64,000 nucleotides of DNA, taken from Lanius collurio. Lineage: Eukaryota; Chordata; Aves; Passeriformes; Laniidae. Of the stretch, positions 20,801-33,600 are shown in pieces; the first letter of the stretch is position 1, and the number at the start of each line of letters is the position of its first letter. The notes under the pieces are model-generated. The model was not told where the DNA came from. It did not search any database and worked only from the letters and a program-made list of their open reading frames with translations. The position numbers were made by a program, and so were the translations under genes. The stretch covers positions 21,868,506-21,932,505 of the forward strand of contig JACBWW010000004.1 in the NCBI GenBank assembly GCA_020086605.1, read 5' to 3'.

Positions 20801-23334
20801 TGTTTGCTGTATGTTCTCCTGTGTCACGTGAGGTTTCTCCTTGGTTCTTGGTAGTTTCCAAAAATACCATAGTCATCTTCTTAATTCTTCTTTTAAAAAT
20901 GCATTTTGAGCATTTTCACTCTGTTTCTTCTCATTCAGATTCCTTGACTCTTCATACTATAAATAGAGCACTACCTACAGATATCCAATATTCATTTTAT
21001 TTCTTTGAAACACAAGCTTTTAAACTCTCTTCCCTATTTTCTGATTAAAATTCTCTAATACATACTTCCTGAGACTGAAGAATTAGGTCCAGGCCTGCCA
21101 TTAAAAGGTGTAAGCCCAGATCTAGACACAGCCAGCCTGGGAATTGCTGCAAAATCTTACTAGCACTTCCTCAGGACTTGAAATGGTGCATAACTCTGAT
21201 CAGTAAGCCATTCTCATAGTGGCACAAGTAACACTGTAAATTATTCAGAGATAAGGCAAGACATTCATTTATAAGACTATTTCCTGTTGCTGGGATTTTA
21301 AAGTGAGGTAGTTTAGCTGTTCAAAATTTCTTGCTTCGCCTCACAATTAAGATTTTTAAGTGAGTTGATGTCATTTTCTATATACTTTGAAAATAGTAAG
21401 GGGTCTTTTTATGTGGTACATTTTAGAAATAAATTAATGGACAGGTAGGAGAAATACAATCCTGAAGAACTGCTTGACTGTAAAGGTTTCCTCAGTTCAT
21501 CCCCATACAATGAGGGTCCTCTGACTGCTTGCCACTCTTGCCCTTTAATATGTTGGCAGAGTCAGCAGAAATTTCAGAAGGGGTACTAGGGAAAGTCAGC
21601 CCAAAGTAATGTAAAGAAACCTGATTTTGCTCTAAATTAGACTTCCTTTTTCTGGAAATGAAAACAGTAGTTGCACTGATCACAAAATAGACCAAAACCC
21701 TCTGATTGTAATCCAAGTTTTAGGACCAGAATTATTAAATTCATTGATAAATCCACATATTACAAAGGAGCAATGACTTAAAGCTACATATTAAGTATTT
21801 TAACAGTACCATCAGACATCAGCTTGCAAATGACCTTGAGACCATCCCTGTCATAACATTTACTCAATTTGAGCAAAATTAGCATTTCATTTTAGAAGAT
21901 CGGGCATTACTGTTGATGAGTAAAGAAAAGCTATGTTCCAAAGTTCTCCAAACAATTTTTTAAAGATTTTTCAACAAGTACTTCTTCTAAAATACTAATA
22001 AAATCAGGTTTCCCGTGGTATTGCTAAAGTCCTTCAAGGGTCTATGCTGAACAAAGAAAACCCATATTTATAAAGAATTAACATATCACAAAAGGAATTT
22101 TTATTTTTGTTTTTATCATCTCCGAAAATTATACAAGCCTGTAAAACCACATTCTGATACCATCAGTTCTAGCAGGTTTTACCCAGTATTTGACATTGAC
22201 ATAGTTTCCACAACTTTATTTTCAAAAATAGAAATAGTGAATGTCTCGAAAAAGAAAAAAAAAACTGGCTCAAGCGTAACCTGAAGACAGCAGCACAGAA
22301 GTACACAGGAAAGAGCAAAACACTTAACTGAAACCTTCTTTGAACTCTAAGTAGGACAATGTCCTTTTATGTGTCAAAAAAGTGGTTAGCACAGGAATTT
22401 ACTATCTCCTCTTGATAATCTGCCAGGTAAATAGTAAGAAACATTTTCTACTGTCTCCAGATTTCTAGAAGAATGTGCATATTCCTTTTGTATGAGGACT
22501 TTTCAGCCATGATGTAGAAATGTGACCTTTTTTGCTCCTACTTATGGTTTTTATCCAAGAATTGTTAAAGCCTCTTAGCAGCACAAAATGCTCAGTCGCT
22601 GCTTTAGAGAGCATTTCACCTGGGATTCAGGTACCTGAGTATTTTTAAGTTCAAAGAATTTCTTCATGCAGCCCCCTAGCCTAGCAGTAGGGCTCTGTCC
22701 ATGACCTACTGTCACAGCAATATTTGTCATGTTGAATTCTTCAGTCTACTAAGCCTGGATTGAAGGGGATCTCAAAGTGCACAATTTACTAGGCTAAGGA
22801 GACTTTCTGGCCTTGTTCCAGGCACTCCCTGAAAGGCAGCAACCAATGGCTTCCCCTACTTCCTGAAACTACCTGAGGTCAAAGCAGGCCTCAACACAAG
22901 CTAGAATTCTTCCACAAAAGCATGAAAAACCACAGATCTTGCAACTGATCATGGAGTACATGACATTCCTGGTTTACTCTTCCATCCCCAAAGTAATCTT
23001 GACAAGTCCCCATGGCAAAGGATAGCAAAGAGAAGTACAAAGTTGCCTTTGGGGCACCTCAGGATTCCTTCATGCCAAAGGTACCCTTAACAGAACATTT
23101 AGAAATGCATTGGAGATATTTTATGCTGTTTTAACATGCACTAAGAATCTGTCAGGAAGATGTGGAGATTGCATCCAAAGGGTCAACAGACCTAAACTGT
23201 TCTTCTTTAAGTCAGGACTTCCTCACCTGTCAAGAGGTGACTTAGAAAAAGGATCAAGGTTCATGGCAAATAATGTCTGAATACAAGTTTCAGTGCACTG
23301 GTTCAAGGTAATCTTTGTACAGGCTGGGAATTGC
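20801..23334. other. Non-coding stretch
   Basis: No gene or clear transposable element was recognised. The interval contains an A run near 22254-22263. Open frames are short and unrelated to known families. Confidence 0.5.
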
Positions 23335-23425
23335 CTTCAATTACCCACTCTAAGTGACCCTGCTTTAAGCAGGACATTGTTCCAGACAAGGTCTAAACAT
23401 CCCTTCCAAACTACATGATTCTCCA
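23335..23425 (+). mobile_element. Short CR1 LINE 3' tail
   Basis: Reads 'agtgaccctgctttaagcagg', then a diverged 'ggtctaaacatcccttcca', then 'ctacatgattct'. This is the order of the last 80-90 bases of CR1 elements. It is heavily diverged, so the left limit is uncertain. Confidence 0.65.
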
Positions 23426-24760
23426 ATTTTACAAATACACATCAGTATAATAACATTGCTAGAACATCAGAACTCAGGTTTGTAATGAAAGTACTAGAAT
23501 AATCTATATACCTGTTCAGAAATTGCATTTTAAATCAAAAAGACTTTGGAAATGTATTGCAAGCTTAGACAAAAGTTTGAAAAGCCTGTCTGGCCCTACA
23601 CTTTTTATTTCTCTGTCAGAATAAGACCTATCTTGTTTATGCTCTCTATTTGTTTGCAACGGAGAAGACTTGCATAGTAAAGGACCCCTTAGTTTAGTAA
23701 TTAAGAGAATTCTCAAGTAATCAGGGGAATAGTGATTACAGGTTGCTGATGTTTTTATTTTAATAATCAATTCATTTGATGTGGTGTCTGTGCTATGAAA
23801 GGAGCTGAAACTAAATAATACTGTTCTCTGGTCTTAAAAAATCAATTACTCTGGCCAATACAATTCAACATCTAAAGATTCTCAGTAATCAGTCACAAGT
23901 GCTGAATCAGTTGTACAAGACTAGAGCAAGTGTTTTTCTCCTTTGATTTTTACTTCCAAAGTTCACACTGTCAGAATCATATTTCAAGCTTTCATTTCCA
24001 GAAAAGAATGAAAATGGAACATAGTGCAGATAGGAAATCACACAGAAAAAAAAAAAAAACGTTTATTTTGTGACTAAGCATTAAATTAGTAACAATGAAT
24101 ATTTACAACAGACTAGTCCTGCAAAGACTTGACAGTCCATGCCAGCTGGAAACTTTGCTTCACAGCAGAGTTATGGAATTTCACACTCTACTTCAATTTA
24201 TTCATGCAAAAATGACTAACATTACCATTGCACCACAGGACTTCACTGTATTTTACTGCAGATATTTATATTCATTTAGCTTTGTTCATTATTGTGACAG
24301 TGTAATGTATACCTTTGAATATATTAATCACAGCTATAATGGGACATAAAGGAAAGAGAATATGTTCCTGTAATAATGTATTGGAAGTTTAATTTCAATT
24401 TTAATATGCTCTAAAATCAGACAAATTATAGATACAAAGCATTTAATTAAACTGATTACTCTGGCTTTGCCCACTCTATCTCTTGTAACAGCACACAGAT
24501 GCACAAACCATTTGCCAGATCCAGTCCAGTGCCCTGGCCTTGGCAAATTCCATAATGATGTCCATGTCATGCTTTGGAAGGAGCACTGTGAACTATCCCA
24601 CCGGTCTTTGCAATCTCCAAGCACAAGCTTTTATACTATACAAGGCTGAGTAAACTCCACTGCCACAGACATCCTTCTGTTAAGAGTAAAGGATAACTTT
24701 TCTTTTGTTTTAAGAGGAAGAAGATTTGACAGAAAATAAACCTCCTTGCATTCCAGCTGG
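23426..24760. other. AT-rich non-coding stretch
   Basis: A 13-A run lies at about 24047-24059. No exon or element was recognised. Confidence 0.5.
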
Positions 24761-24761
24761 T

Positions 24762-25235
24762 CCTCAGGTGTCAGGTGGCTGGGGGGTCACTGGGCTTAGA
24801 TTCTGAGTAATAGCAAATTCAACACTAAGCAACAGAAATGCAGAGCCAGTGTGGCACTCTAAGTCTGGTCATGTTCAATAAGAACTACCATGATTATGGA
24901 TTCACAAATAATGCGATCCACTCTAAGCCTGGTTGCACCCAAAGAGCTCTCGCAGCCAGACTAAAAGTCCAGTCACACTCAATATCTCTCATGGCCAGGT
25001 GCAAAATAGTGTAGTTTATTGAGCAACAGAAATGCAGGTTCTTACCTGTGGTGGTGATACACTGTCCTCAGAAGTGGGCATGAATACATGAAATACAAAT
25101 AATACAGCCAGTGACAAAAACATTAAATTGCAAGATGACTATATAGCACTGCAAGTTTAACCCCAAACACAAGCTTGCTTTCTGAATTTCCTTAAAAAGC
25201 ACTCGGCATAGCCAAGTGTTCAGGTCCTAGCCAAT
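24762..25235 (-). mobile_element. Possible retroviral-type solo LTR
   Basis: Read on the minus strand, the segment contains an inverted CCAAT-type ATTGGCTA (25235-25228), a TATATAG (25145-25139), a polyadenylation signal CTCAATAAAC (near 25018) and an end reading CCACCTGACA. This order is compatible with U3-R-U5. It also contains three degenerate copies of a 22-base motif (CTAAGTCTGG.. type) and two exact copies of AGCAACAGAAATGCAG (24828-24843 and 25022-25037). I cannot see a target duplication, and both edges are approximate. It may be an avian endogenous retrovirus LTR or another repeat. No viral gene is present. Confidence 0.35.
24859..24984 (+). repeat. Three degenerate copies of a 22-base motif
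   Basis: Units begin CTAAGTCTGGTCATGTTCAA (24859), CTAAGCCTGGTTGCACCCAA (24923) and CTAAAAGTCCAGTCACACTC (24961). Spacing is irregular (64 and 38 bases). They lie inside the candidate LTR. Confidence 0.5.
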
Positions 25236-27099
25236 AGCCACAGGAGTCCTTATGGGAAAGGAGATAGGTACAGCCCATCGACTGTACCAGGATACAAAGG
25301 TGGAGCCCCCTCTGATCCCATTCCCCACTGAAGCTATATTTATATTGTTTCCTTTAGAGAGGAGAAAATGTAGAGTTACAATTGATGTCATTTCATGTTT
25401 AGGTGGAATTTTAGTAATTTTAGTCACATATAAAAACCATGTATGAGTTTTTTCTTCATTAGCATATGCAGGGTATGAAAAGTAACATGTATTTCTGCAT
25501 TATTGAAGCAAAGTTCAGCTCTTAGTCATTCCATTGATGCCATTATCTGCATTGATTTAAACAGGGTATGACTGCAACACCTCCATGTTGATCCACTCTT
25601 CATTTCATGCCTCTTTCAGAGTGGCACACCAAGCTCCTTCAGTGTTACTGCTCCTAAGGTGTGCAGACAGTTTGTCCCTGGCAAACTATAGCCAACACAT
25701 GCAGTCCTTCTTCCCAAACTTTGTTATTTGGTATTTTCCTGACAGATATCTCCTGCCATCACCCCAGTGTGCTTTATATAATCTACATCTCTTTTTTTGC
25801 TGTCCCTTAGGCTCCATCCTGAAACTGAGGGGCAGCAAACCCACTTCAGGGCCATCTTCCATCTCCATCAGGTGTCCAGGCAAAGGGGAGGGATCTAACA
25901 TGCCCTGCCTGATCCATACCCACACACAGGAGAAGAGCAGACCTGCCTCTCTCTTTACCAGGCTTTAGGTATAGACCAAAATAGTCTCACCTTTGCAGGG
26001 GGCCAGGCATGAACAAAAAAAGATAGCACCAACCACACAGCACTCCAGCCTTGGCACAGCCAGAAGTCTTTGTTAGCTCGTGCTGAGCCTGGACAAGGGT
26101 TAAACTTTGTCTCTGCAGAAAAACTGAGGAACATACTTTACATTTTACCACTTTAAAAGGTATACCTACAAGTTAGCAAGGCAGTATAGGATATCTGCAC
26201 AGGGTGCTTCAGTGTTTTCTTACTTTCAAGTGGTTCAAGTGCCATGAGCAGCTATACTAATTAAGTTCACCTTCTCCTGTCCAGGTATTCTGCTCCTTTT
26301 CACCACACATGAGGTACACTCCTTTCATGACAGCAGAGAGACATTCCTGAGTGCAAGTTACCTTCCTGCCCTGCACATAGAACAAATCTTGGACTATGGA
26401 CCATATGACCCTAACTAGGCCGTCAGGGTCCACACATCAAGTTACCAACTACACTGCCTTCCCAAACTTCCTTGTTCTCAGAGGATACATATTTGTGTAC
26501 TAATGGAGTGCTTTATCAAGAACCTGGCAGCTTGAGGAGCTAGGAGACAAGTGGGTGAGACATAGCCCTTATCTGAGCCTGGCACAAACCCTACTGTTGT
26601 CCCTTTGCCTGAGATCCATTCCACAGAAAGAATGCAGTAATTGCCAATTTGTCCTGCTTTCCCTATGTGTGGCAGGAAAACCCTTTTTCCTTCCTAGAGT
26701 TATTTGATATTGCCCTGAGCCATACCTTAACTATCAAGCTGTCAGTGCAGAGAAGTGACCAGGATGCGACAAAAATCATGAGCAGAAAATCCTCAGGGGA
26801 ATGGTACTGACTTGTGCCTCAACAAGCCCATGAGTCAAGCCAAAGCCAGAAGATTTTTGTGCCTGAGAGATTGTCTACTTAGGGTGGGGAGGGCCTCATC
26901 AGAACCAGATCACGCCATGTAATCATAACAGAGTCCTGCCAGGTAATTGTTTACCAATCTGAATGGTGTGTTTGCTTTCAGCAGTTGCGTAGAACAAGAA
27001 CATGCTGCCATGGCAGCTAATCCAGCCTGGTATAGAAAGGGGAAGGAAGACTGTGTGTACAAGGCCTTCCAACACTGTCTTAATAAACTAACTGAACAC
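25236..27099. other. Non-coding stretch of moderate GC, possible old insertion
   Basis: GC and CA/TG content are higher than in the flanking AT-rich DNA. There is no recognisable coding domain: the 127-codon frame at 25585-25968 is low-complexity in origin and resembles nothing I know. It could be degraded internal sequence belonging with the LTR-like segment to its left, but I have no protein-level match to support that. Confidence 0.35.
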
Positions 27100-27637
27100 A
27101 GGACTCAAAGGTATGTTAAGTTTGCTGATGACACAAAATTAGGAGGAGCTGTTGACTCTCTTGATGGCAGAGGGTCTCTGCAATGAGATCTAAACAAATC
27201 AGAGGGCTGGGAAATCACCAACGATATGAAATTTAACAAAGGCAAGTGCTGGATTCTGCACCTGGGATGGGGCAATCCTAGAAGTACATACAGACTGGGA
27301 AATGAGAAGCTCTGTGGAAAGGGATCTGGAGGGTCCTGGCTGATGGCAAGTTGAGCATAAGTCAGCAGTGCCCTGGCAGCCAGAAGGGCCACCACTGTCC
27401 CAGGGGGCATCAGGCACGGCATCACCAGCCAAGTAAGGGAGAGGACTGTTCCGCTCTGCTCTGCACTGGGGCGGCCTCACCTTGAATATTGTGTCCAGTT
27501 TTGGGTGCCACAATATAAGAAGGACATTAGATAGGATAGGATAAGAAGGGTATTAAAGAGCATCTAAATGAGGAGTACAAAGATGGTGAAGAGTCTAGAG
27601 AGGAAGCATTCAAGGCGCATCACTGAGGTCATTTGGA
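27100..27637 (+). mobile_element. CR1 LINE internal fragment with reverse-transcriptase remnant
   Basis: The frame at 26947-27186 ends in VKFADDTKLGGAVD, the FADD-type catalytic motif C of CR1 reverse transcriptases and its usual following residues. It then stops at an early TGA where CR1 would normally continue, so the frame is broken. Downstream, nucleotide landmarks of the polymerase C-terminal region continue in other frames: 'aaatttaacaaaggcaagtgc', 'tgcacctggg', 'ctcaccttgaatattgtg', 'aagatggtgaag.gtctagag'. The copy ends near 27637 without its 3' UTR, so it is truncated at both ends. It is an inactive relic. Confidence 0.9.
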
Positions 27638-30205
27638 AAAATGAAAAAAATATTTCTGCTAAAAATGTAGCACCATGATTGCAAAAAAATGTCGGACCAC
27701 AAACTTCAGGTCGGATTTGTCTGTCTCTTGCCGTGTGCCTGCTGATACCTGTTCAAACTGGGCTTTGGGTTCTGGATGTCAGCTGGACAGTAGGAAGAGA
27801 GCATGTCTGATGCTGAGAAAGGACAGATTATTTTCATTTTCTGCTCTCATTCCTCATCATGGGAATGATTTGTATTTGCCAGATAGAACTGGCAAAGGTA
27901 ATGAAATGTTAGCTTGAAGTGAAATAACCCAGGAACCTATAGTAGAATGCTGTTCAGTCACAACTGGAACCTGAAAGACCTCCAGAATAATTGTATTTTT
28001 TTTGAAGAAAGCTATGTTAATTTCTTGTCTACATAATAGACAGAGATGTAGTAGAGCTCTAGATAAAAACAAATTTCTAGTCTTTGCTGATGCTATATAC
28101 ACAAGGCAACAAAAACACAAGACCGAGGAAATCACGGTATTATGTGAAACCAATCCAAATAAATCTTTTATATTGCATATATCCTCCCTGGGATGAGTGC
28201 AAAGGATATGTTTAATGTATTGCTGAATTGAATATTCTTTTATATTTATTCACTAGCAGACAGGTAGAGCACACTGAATTTATAAACTGAAGTTTGCTTT
28301 TCAGGCTTGTAAGCTCATAATATGTGTGTAAGATATGGTCACTGTAAAGATACTGGAAACAAATTTGTAATATGTCTTACAAGTATGGCTTTGAAGTTAA
28401 GAAAAGTATGGAACAAAATTATATATTTTTCAAGTTCATCATTATTAATTTTCACCAAAGGTTTTTAAAAAAGGATATGAACAATTTTCTGGACATTCCA
28501 AAGGCTAATATGGCTCAGCTGTATGACATTCCTGTCAGTAACAGTTATGGTTGGGGGAGTTGGTTCTTCAGATACAGTTATAATAAGGTAACATATTTTT
28601 AACAGTGTAAGTAGTACTTTTTGTAGGCTAGCTCTAAATAGCTGGCAATTGACACAGTAAACTCTTGAAGATGATCTTGACATTTCCTTGAAGTTGACTG
28701 TATCAGAGAGAAAAAATTTTGACAGATAGAGAGGGTTCAGAGAGGGGCTAGAGAACAGAAACTAAATAAAAGGTGTGCAATGGTTGGTGTAGGAATCCTC
28801 CAGAAAAGTTAAATGCTGGGTTCACTGACCTGCTTCTCTGCTTGATTCCTACCTTTTCCCCAAAAAGCTCCTGAGTTTTCTTGTGTTTTCTATTGCAAAG
28901 ACAGAAACCCCCTTAGCTTCTGCTTGCACACTTTTCCTTAGTAGCAACGTTCTGCTTGCCTTTGCAGTGCTTTTGTTGCAGTACAAGGCAGCCTGAAAAT
29001 GAAATGCAGAGGAGAGACCAACCGTTTGGACAGCGTATTGTAGATTTGGGGCATTCATTTTTGTTCTTCTAAGGAAAGTATTTTTTTTTCAGATACAGCA
29101 TTTGATTCTTTTCTACTGAAATAAACTCTCCCAAATTTAAATATTAAGGCAATATTGAACTTAGAGCTACACTATCTGTACAGGATATTTTTTCTCTACT
29201 GCATGCTTAATTTTATTATTTTGTTCACTGTTACTGGTTGGATTTAAATCGTTGGTTACATTAGAAAGTTTGATACAAAGTATTTTCAATTTAAATGGAT
29301 TTCTATGACATTATTACCAAAAAATTGTTTCAAGTGTTGATTGTAAAAGTCATAGATATTTCCCTTGGGAAATTTTTAGTACTCCTCCAAATAATCCATC
29401 AATAGGATGTTCTTCATAAACATAATAGTTTATTCTCTTCTAGGGATTTCTTCCTAAGCTCTTCATTCAAGATATTTCCAGAAGAGGAAGAAAGCGTCTA
29501 CTCCTCCAGCACAACACTTATTATGACTAATATGCATCTCATGCTCTGAATGATAAAGAAGCAACTGCACAGTGATTTGCTCTTTTCTTCTAAAAATATT
29601 TATCGTATTTTATTTCTAGTCACCTGTCTCTTTGGGTAATACTCAGACTAATGACAATTGTAACCAACTACCTCCACTGACTTCCACCAGATATTTTTCT
29701 AGTGATGATAAAAATTATGTGTATTTCCAGTTCCCTCATTTCATATACATTTTTACTCTCTTTACTGTATAACCATAACACTTCTTTTATTCATATGGAC
29801 ACTTTTTGTTATCTGAGTTTTTATTAGATTCTAATGCCCCCCCTCCCTCCATTCAGAGTGCCACTGTATTTACATTCAAAAATATATGTCAATTTACATG
29901 CAGCAGATACATAGAATACATATCCCAGAGACTTCAGAGGATTCTATTCAAATAAACTTTTCTTCATTCCAGGGGAAAAAGAATATAAAAAATAAAATCA
30001 ATTAAAAGGTCCTTCAGGCAGATAAGTGTCTTCTAATTATATTAATATATATATTTGCATTGTTTTACTCAAATGCAATCTATTTACATTGGATTAAATT
30101 CCTCAACTAAAATAAAGGTCTGTGAAAGATTTTATGTATCTCTTCAGTCCAATTTTACTAATTTTCTTTCACAGAAAGAAAATACAAACTAGAACCTTTT
30201 CTTTC
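27638..30205. other. AT-rich non-coding stretch
   Basis: No gene recognised. A TA-rich microsatellite lies at about 30036-30056. A short open frame at 28372-28602 contains nothing recognisable. Confidence 0.5.
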
Positions 30206-30625
30206 TGTCACGACATTGTGGACAGGACAGCTGCCCAGAGCTTGGACCTCTGGTGAGAAGGACGCTCCCTTGTCTTGCTGCCAGGGGTTACCCACCACAG
30301 GCTGTGTGACAGCCCTGAGCTCTGCCACCTGTGCTGGCCAGCCCCTTGTGGTGCCGTGCTACAGCTGGGCAGTCTGGCCTCACAAAAGGGCTGCAGATTC
30401 TGCAGATTCTGCAATTCAAACTATGACAATATCACCACACAGGATCAAGCTGAAGCTCTCTTACTGCTCCCATCCTGGCTTGCCAAGAGGTACGACCCAG
30501 GCACGGGTGGGGAACATTCCAAGCTCAAAACCAGTGCTACACACTCCTGCTGCTCCAGGCAATGTAGATGCAGCTGGCACAAGCACCATGGAGCAGCGGA
30601 CTTTGGCTCAGACATAGCTAACATC
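30206..30625. other. GC-rich block in AT-rich DNA
   Basis: About 420 bases with clearly raised GC start abruptly at TGTCACGACA (30206-30215). Two overlapping plus-strand frames of 133 and 135 codons cover it, in different frames and without any recognisable domain. The minus strand also has frames, so composition rather than coding explains them. The sharp left edge suggests an inserted element; the right edge is vague. Confidence 0.4.
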
Positions 30626-33600
30626 AGGAGCAAAGAACAGTGCCTGAGACTACTTATTTTGTGCCACACGTTATCTATATAGTCTGTACAGTCTGTCCCT
30701 CATTACTTACATTCAGCCTACTAGCACAGTGGCTGTAGGGCGAACTGGGCCAGCTCACTGCTTTAGCAGATGTCTGACTCAACTAAAGCAAGAGCTAAGC
30801 ACAAAGCAGCAAAAGTACTGGCAAACCAGTGAATTGAATTAAGTCACTTTTCGGCCTAGATTTCATATGAAGGATGGAATGGAAACATGGGGCAGAGAGA
30901 CAAAACAGGACTGTTGTTTCCAGCACCTGAGTGTGGGTGAAGCGCATGGTGCGTGGCAGGCAGCAGCACTGCACACTGAAGGGGGCCGAGAGTGAATCGC
31001 ACACAGCATGTTTTTAAAGCACAGTTCTACAAAACCTCATCCTCCCAAAACCAAAATCCTGTAAGCTCAAAATGACCGGAAGTGAAATAGCAGAAATTTG
31101 TGAAAGGTTGAAAAATAATGGAAATGTATTCACACAGCAATAAAAGCAGAATCAGAATAATTCAACAGAGGCTTGCATTAAATAAATGAAGTGTATGTAT
31201 TTAAAGTCAAATTCTCACCCTTGGACAAAGCCAGAAGTACACCTAATAAATAATCTAGCAAACAGCATCTTCCAACTAAGATGAAGTTTTCACAATCTCT
31301 TGCAACCTAGAGAATGAAACAATGAATTTGCATAGTGACATATATTTATTTACAAAAACCATATTTTTGCCTCATTCTAATGTCTGTGAATCAATTTTAA
31401 AAGGAATAAGAAAAACCAGCAATAAATGGCCTGTATGAGTACAGCTTCTTTCAACATGACAGCAGCTACACATAGCACTCATAGTGCAAGGTGCTCCTTT
31501 CTCGGATTCTTGATTAAATAAGTAAGCTTTCAACCCAAATATACACTTTTGAGTCACATGTATCCCAACATATTATTCAGATCTTTGATGAAACACCTCA
31601 GTTTGGCAGCTAATGTCTGGTCACAGCCCTGGAGAAGAAAGTAAAATTCAATTTTAAAAACAGACTTGGTAGAAGGTTGTTCTCTAGCTACCTTTTTCTA
31701 CCTTTCTTGTAGAAGCAAAGAGTTGTTACAGAAAGGAGCTCATAATAATTCCGAAGCTTTCAAAAAAGGAGGAAGTGCCTTTCTTCTAAAACTGACAAAT
31801 TTGGATCATGCAACCTTTTAGCATTTGATGTTGTCCTTCAGAGCAGTCATTGTTCTGGAGAAAGTATTCCATGAACACTGACTATCTTAAGATTCTTCTA
31901 AAACAAAATAAAAATAAGTAACTGTAGAGATTTGATACAAGTTCCAGAGCCACAGAAAAAACAAACAAAAACATTCAATTCATGTTTACATCCCTTCAGT
32001 GGCACGATAAAAAAACTCTCTTAAACATGTATGGTTTGCATTTTATTTCTAAACAAAGAAATCTTTAGATCCCCAAAATTACACTCCTTCAGAGATGTCC
32101 TTGTAACTTTTCACCACAGAGGCTGCCCACTAAGATTGTTAACAATACCAGAGCTTGAGCCAGGCTAGACCCAAGAAAGCACTCCTGGCAGAACTCCTTG
32201 ACTCATCTCCCATAGAAAGTCAGAGGTGACCTTATTCCAGGAGTTCCCCTGTAGATGACTGCTCTTTGGGACCCTTCCATCAACTTTTACCTGGGCAAAT
32301 CTCCCACAGATTTCCAGCAGACAGTGTTTTCTCTGCATAAGCACTTCAGGCCCAGGATTTGAGTACCAGTATAATGCTTCACAGTAAACAGTGACCAGTC
32401 ATCCATTCATGAGTTAACAGTGCATCTTTCATTATGATGTCTAGTCAGCAAGTCCAAGATCAATAAAGGTATTTGCTTGCCATTCAGTTTTACTACTATC
32501 ATCCTATGAAATATTTACTCTAGTTCCACTAACCAAACACATCTTGAAGAAAAATTGTGTATAGTAAAAATTTGCTGACATAAAGGATCAATTTATAGGC
32601 ATAGTTAAAGTTTTAGTTAGTCACCAGAGCATGCAGCAAGGGTTTATGACTTTGGGGAAGATTTGATCCCAGGAGAAGTGCATGGGTGCATTAGTATGCT
32701 TTTGGGAATTACAATCCCAAACTCTTCAGCTTTATTCTGCAAGGCCAGGTGATGTGAGTGGAACTGATACTGTGATTCAGAACCGCATCATGAGGCTTGG
32801 GGTCTGTAAGAAAGCATTGCAGACCCTTTCTGTGACAGCCTTCTGTTGTCCTGCTTTGGAGTTGGGCTGCCAAACAGTTCCCTGCAGGTGTCCATACAGC
32901 TATATGCTACTATTGATACAGTGACGAATGTAAGTTCTTTGGTATTTCCAGCCCTCATCTTACTGCCTCTCTTTTGTCCCCTACTCTGTTTGAGCCATGA
33001 GCTTTGCATTTCTGTATCATGAATACACTAAACATATAAAAGATTGCAAATAGTCTGAGAGCTTTTTAAAGCTCAAATATAATTAAGTTTATTGGTGAAA
33101 ACTACATTGTTAAATGAGTTCAATTTCTAAAAAGAGTGACTATGCGCACTCATATGCATCATAATTTAAAAATCTATCATATTTGTGAGTAATTCCTTGA
33201 TGATTAGAACTACTGAAAAGCAGAACGGGGTGGGGCACTACCATAAGCCCAGATGGCACTTCCCTTGTGACTGTGAGTGTAGGCTCTAAGGACAAAGTTT
33301 GAAGCCTCCTGAGAGGTGTGGCACCTCCTGTTGTGTGAAACCCCCACCATGGAGAAATTGCATATACTTTGTAGTGTTAGGTGTGCAGTAGCATAGGAAA
33401 CAAAAATCACTGTGGTTTTACAAAATGCCTGTATGCCTGCTTCCCAGTAAAATAACAGTACCAGACATGCAAATGCTTTAAAAACTATAATGGCACACTC
33501 CACAATAAACTATTTAAGCCTTAAGTACCTGTAAAAGCTGTCCCTTCCTGCCCAATAATTTTTACAAAACCTTTCAGCTACAGAGATGGGTTTGATTCTA

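Noticed and set aside
25585..25968. 127-codon plus-strand frame
   Set aside because: No domain recognised, an overlapping minus-strand frame is also open, and no transcript signals accompany it.
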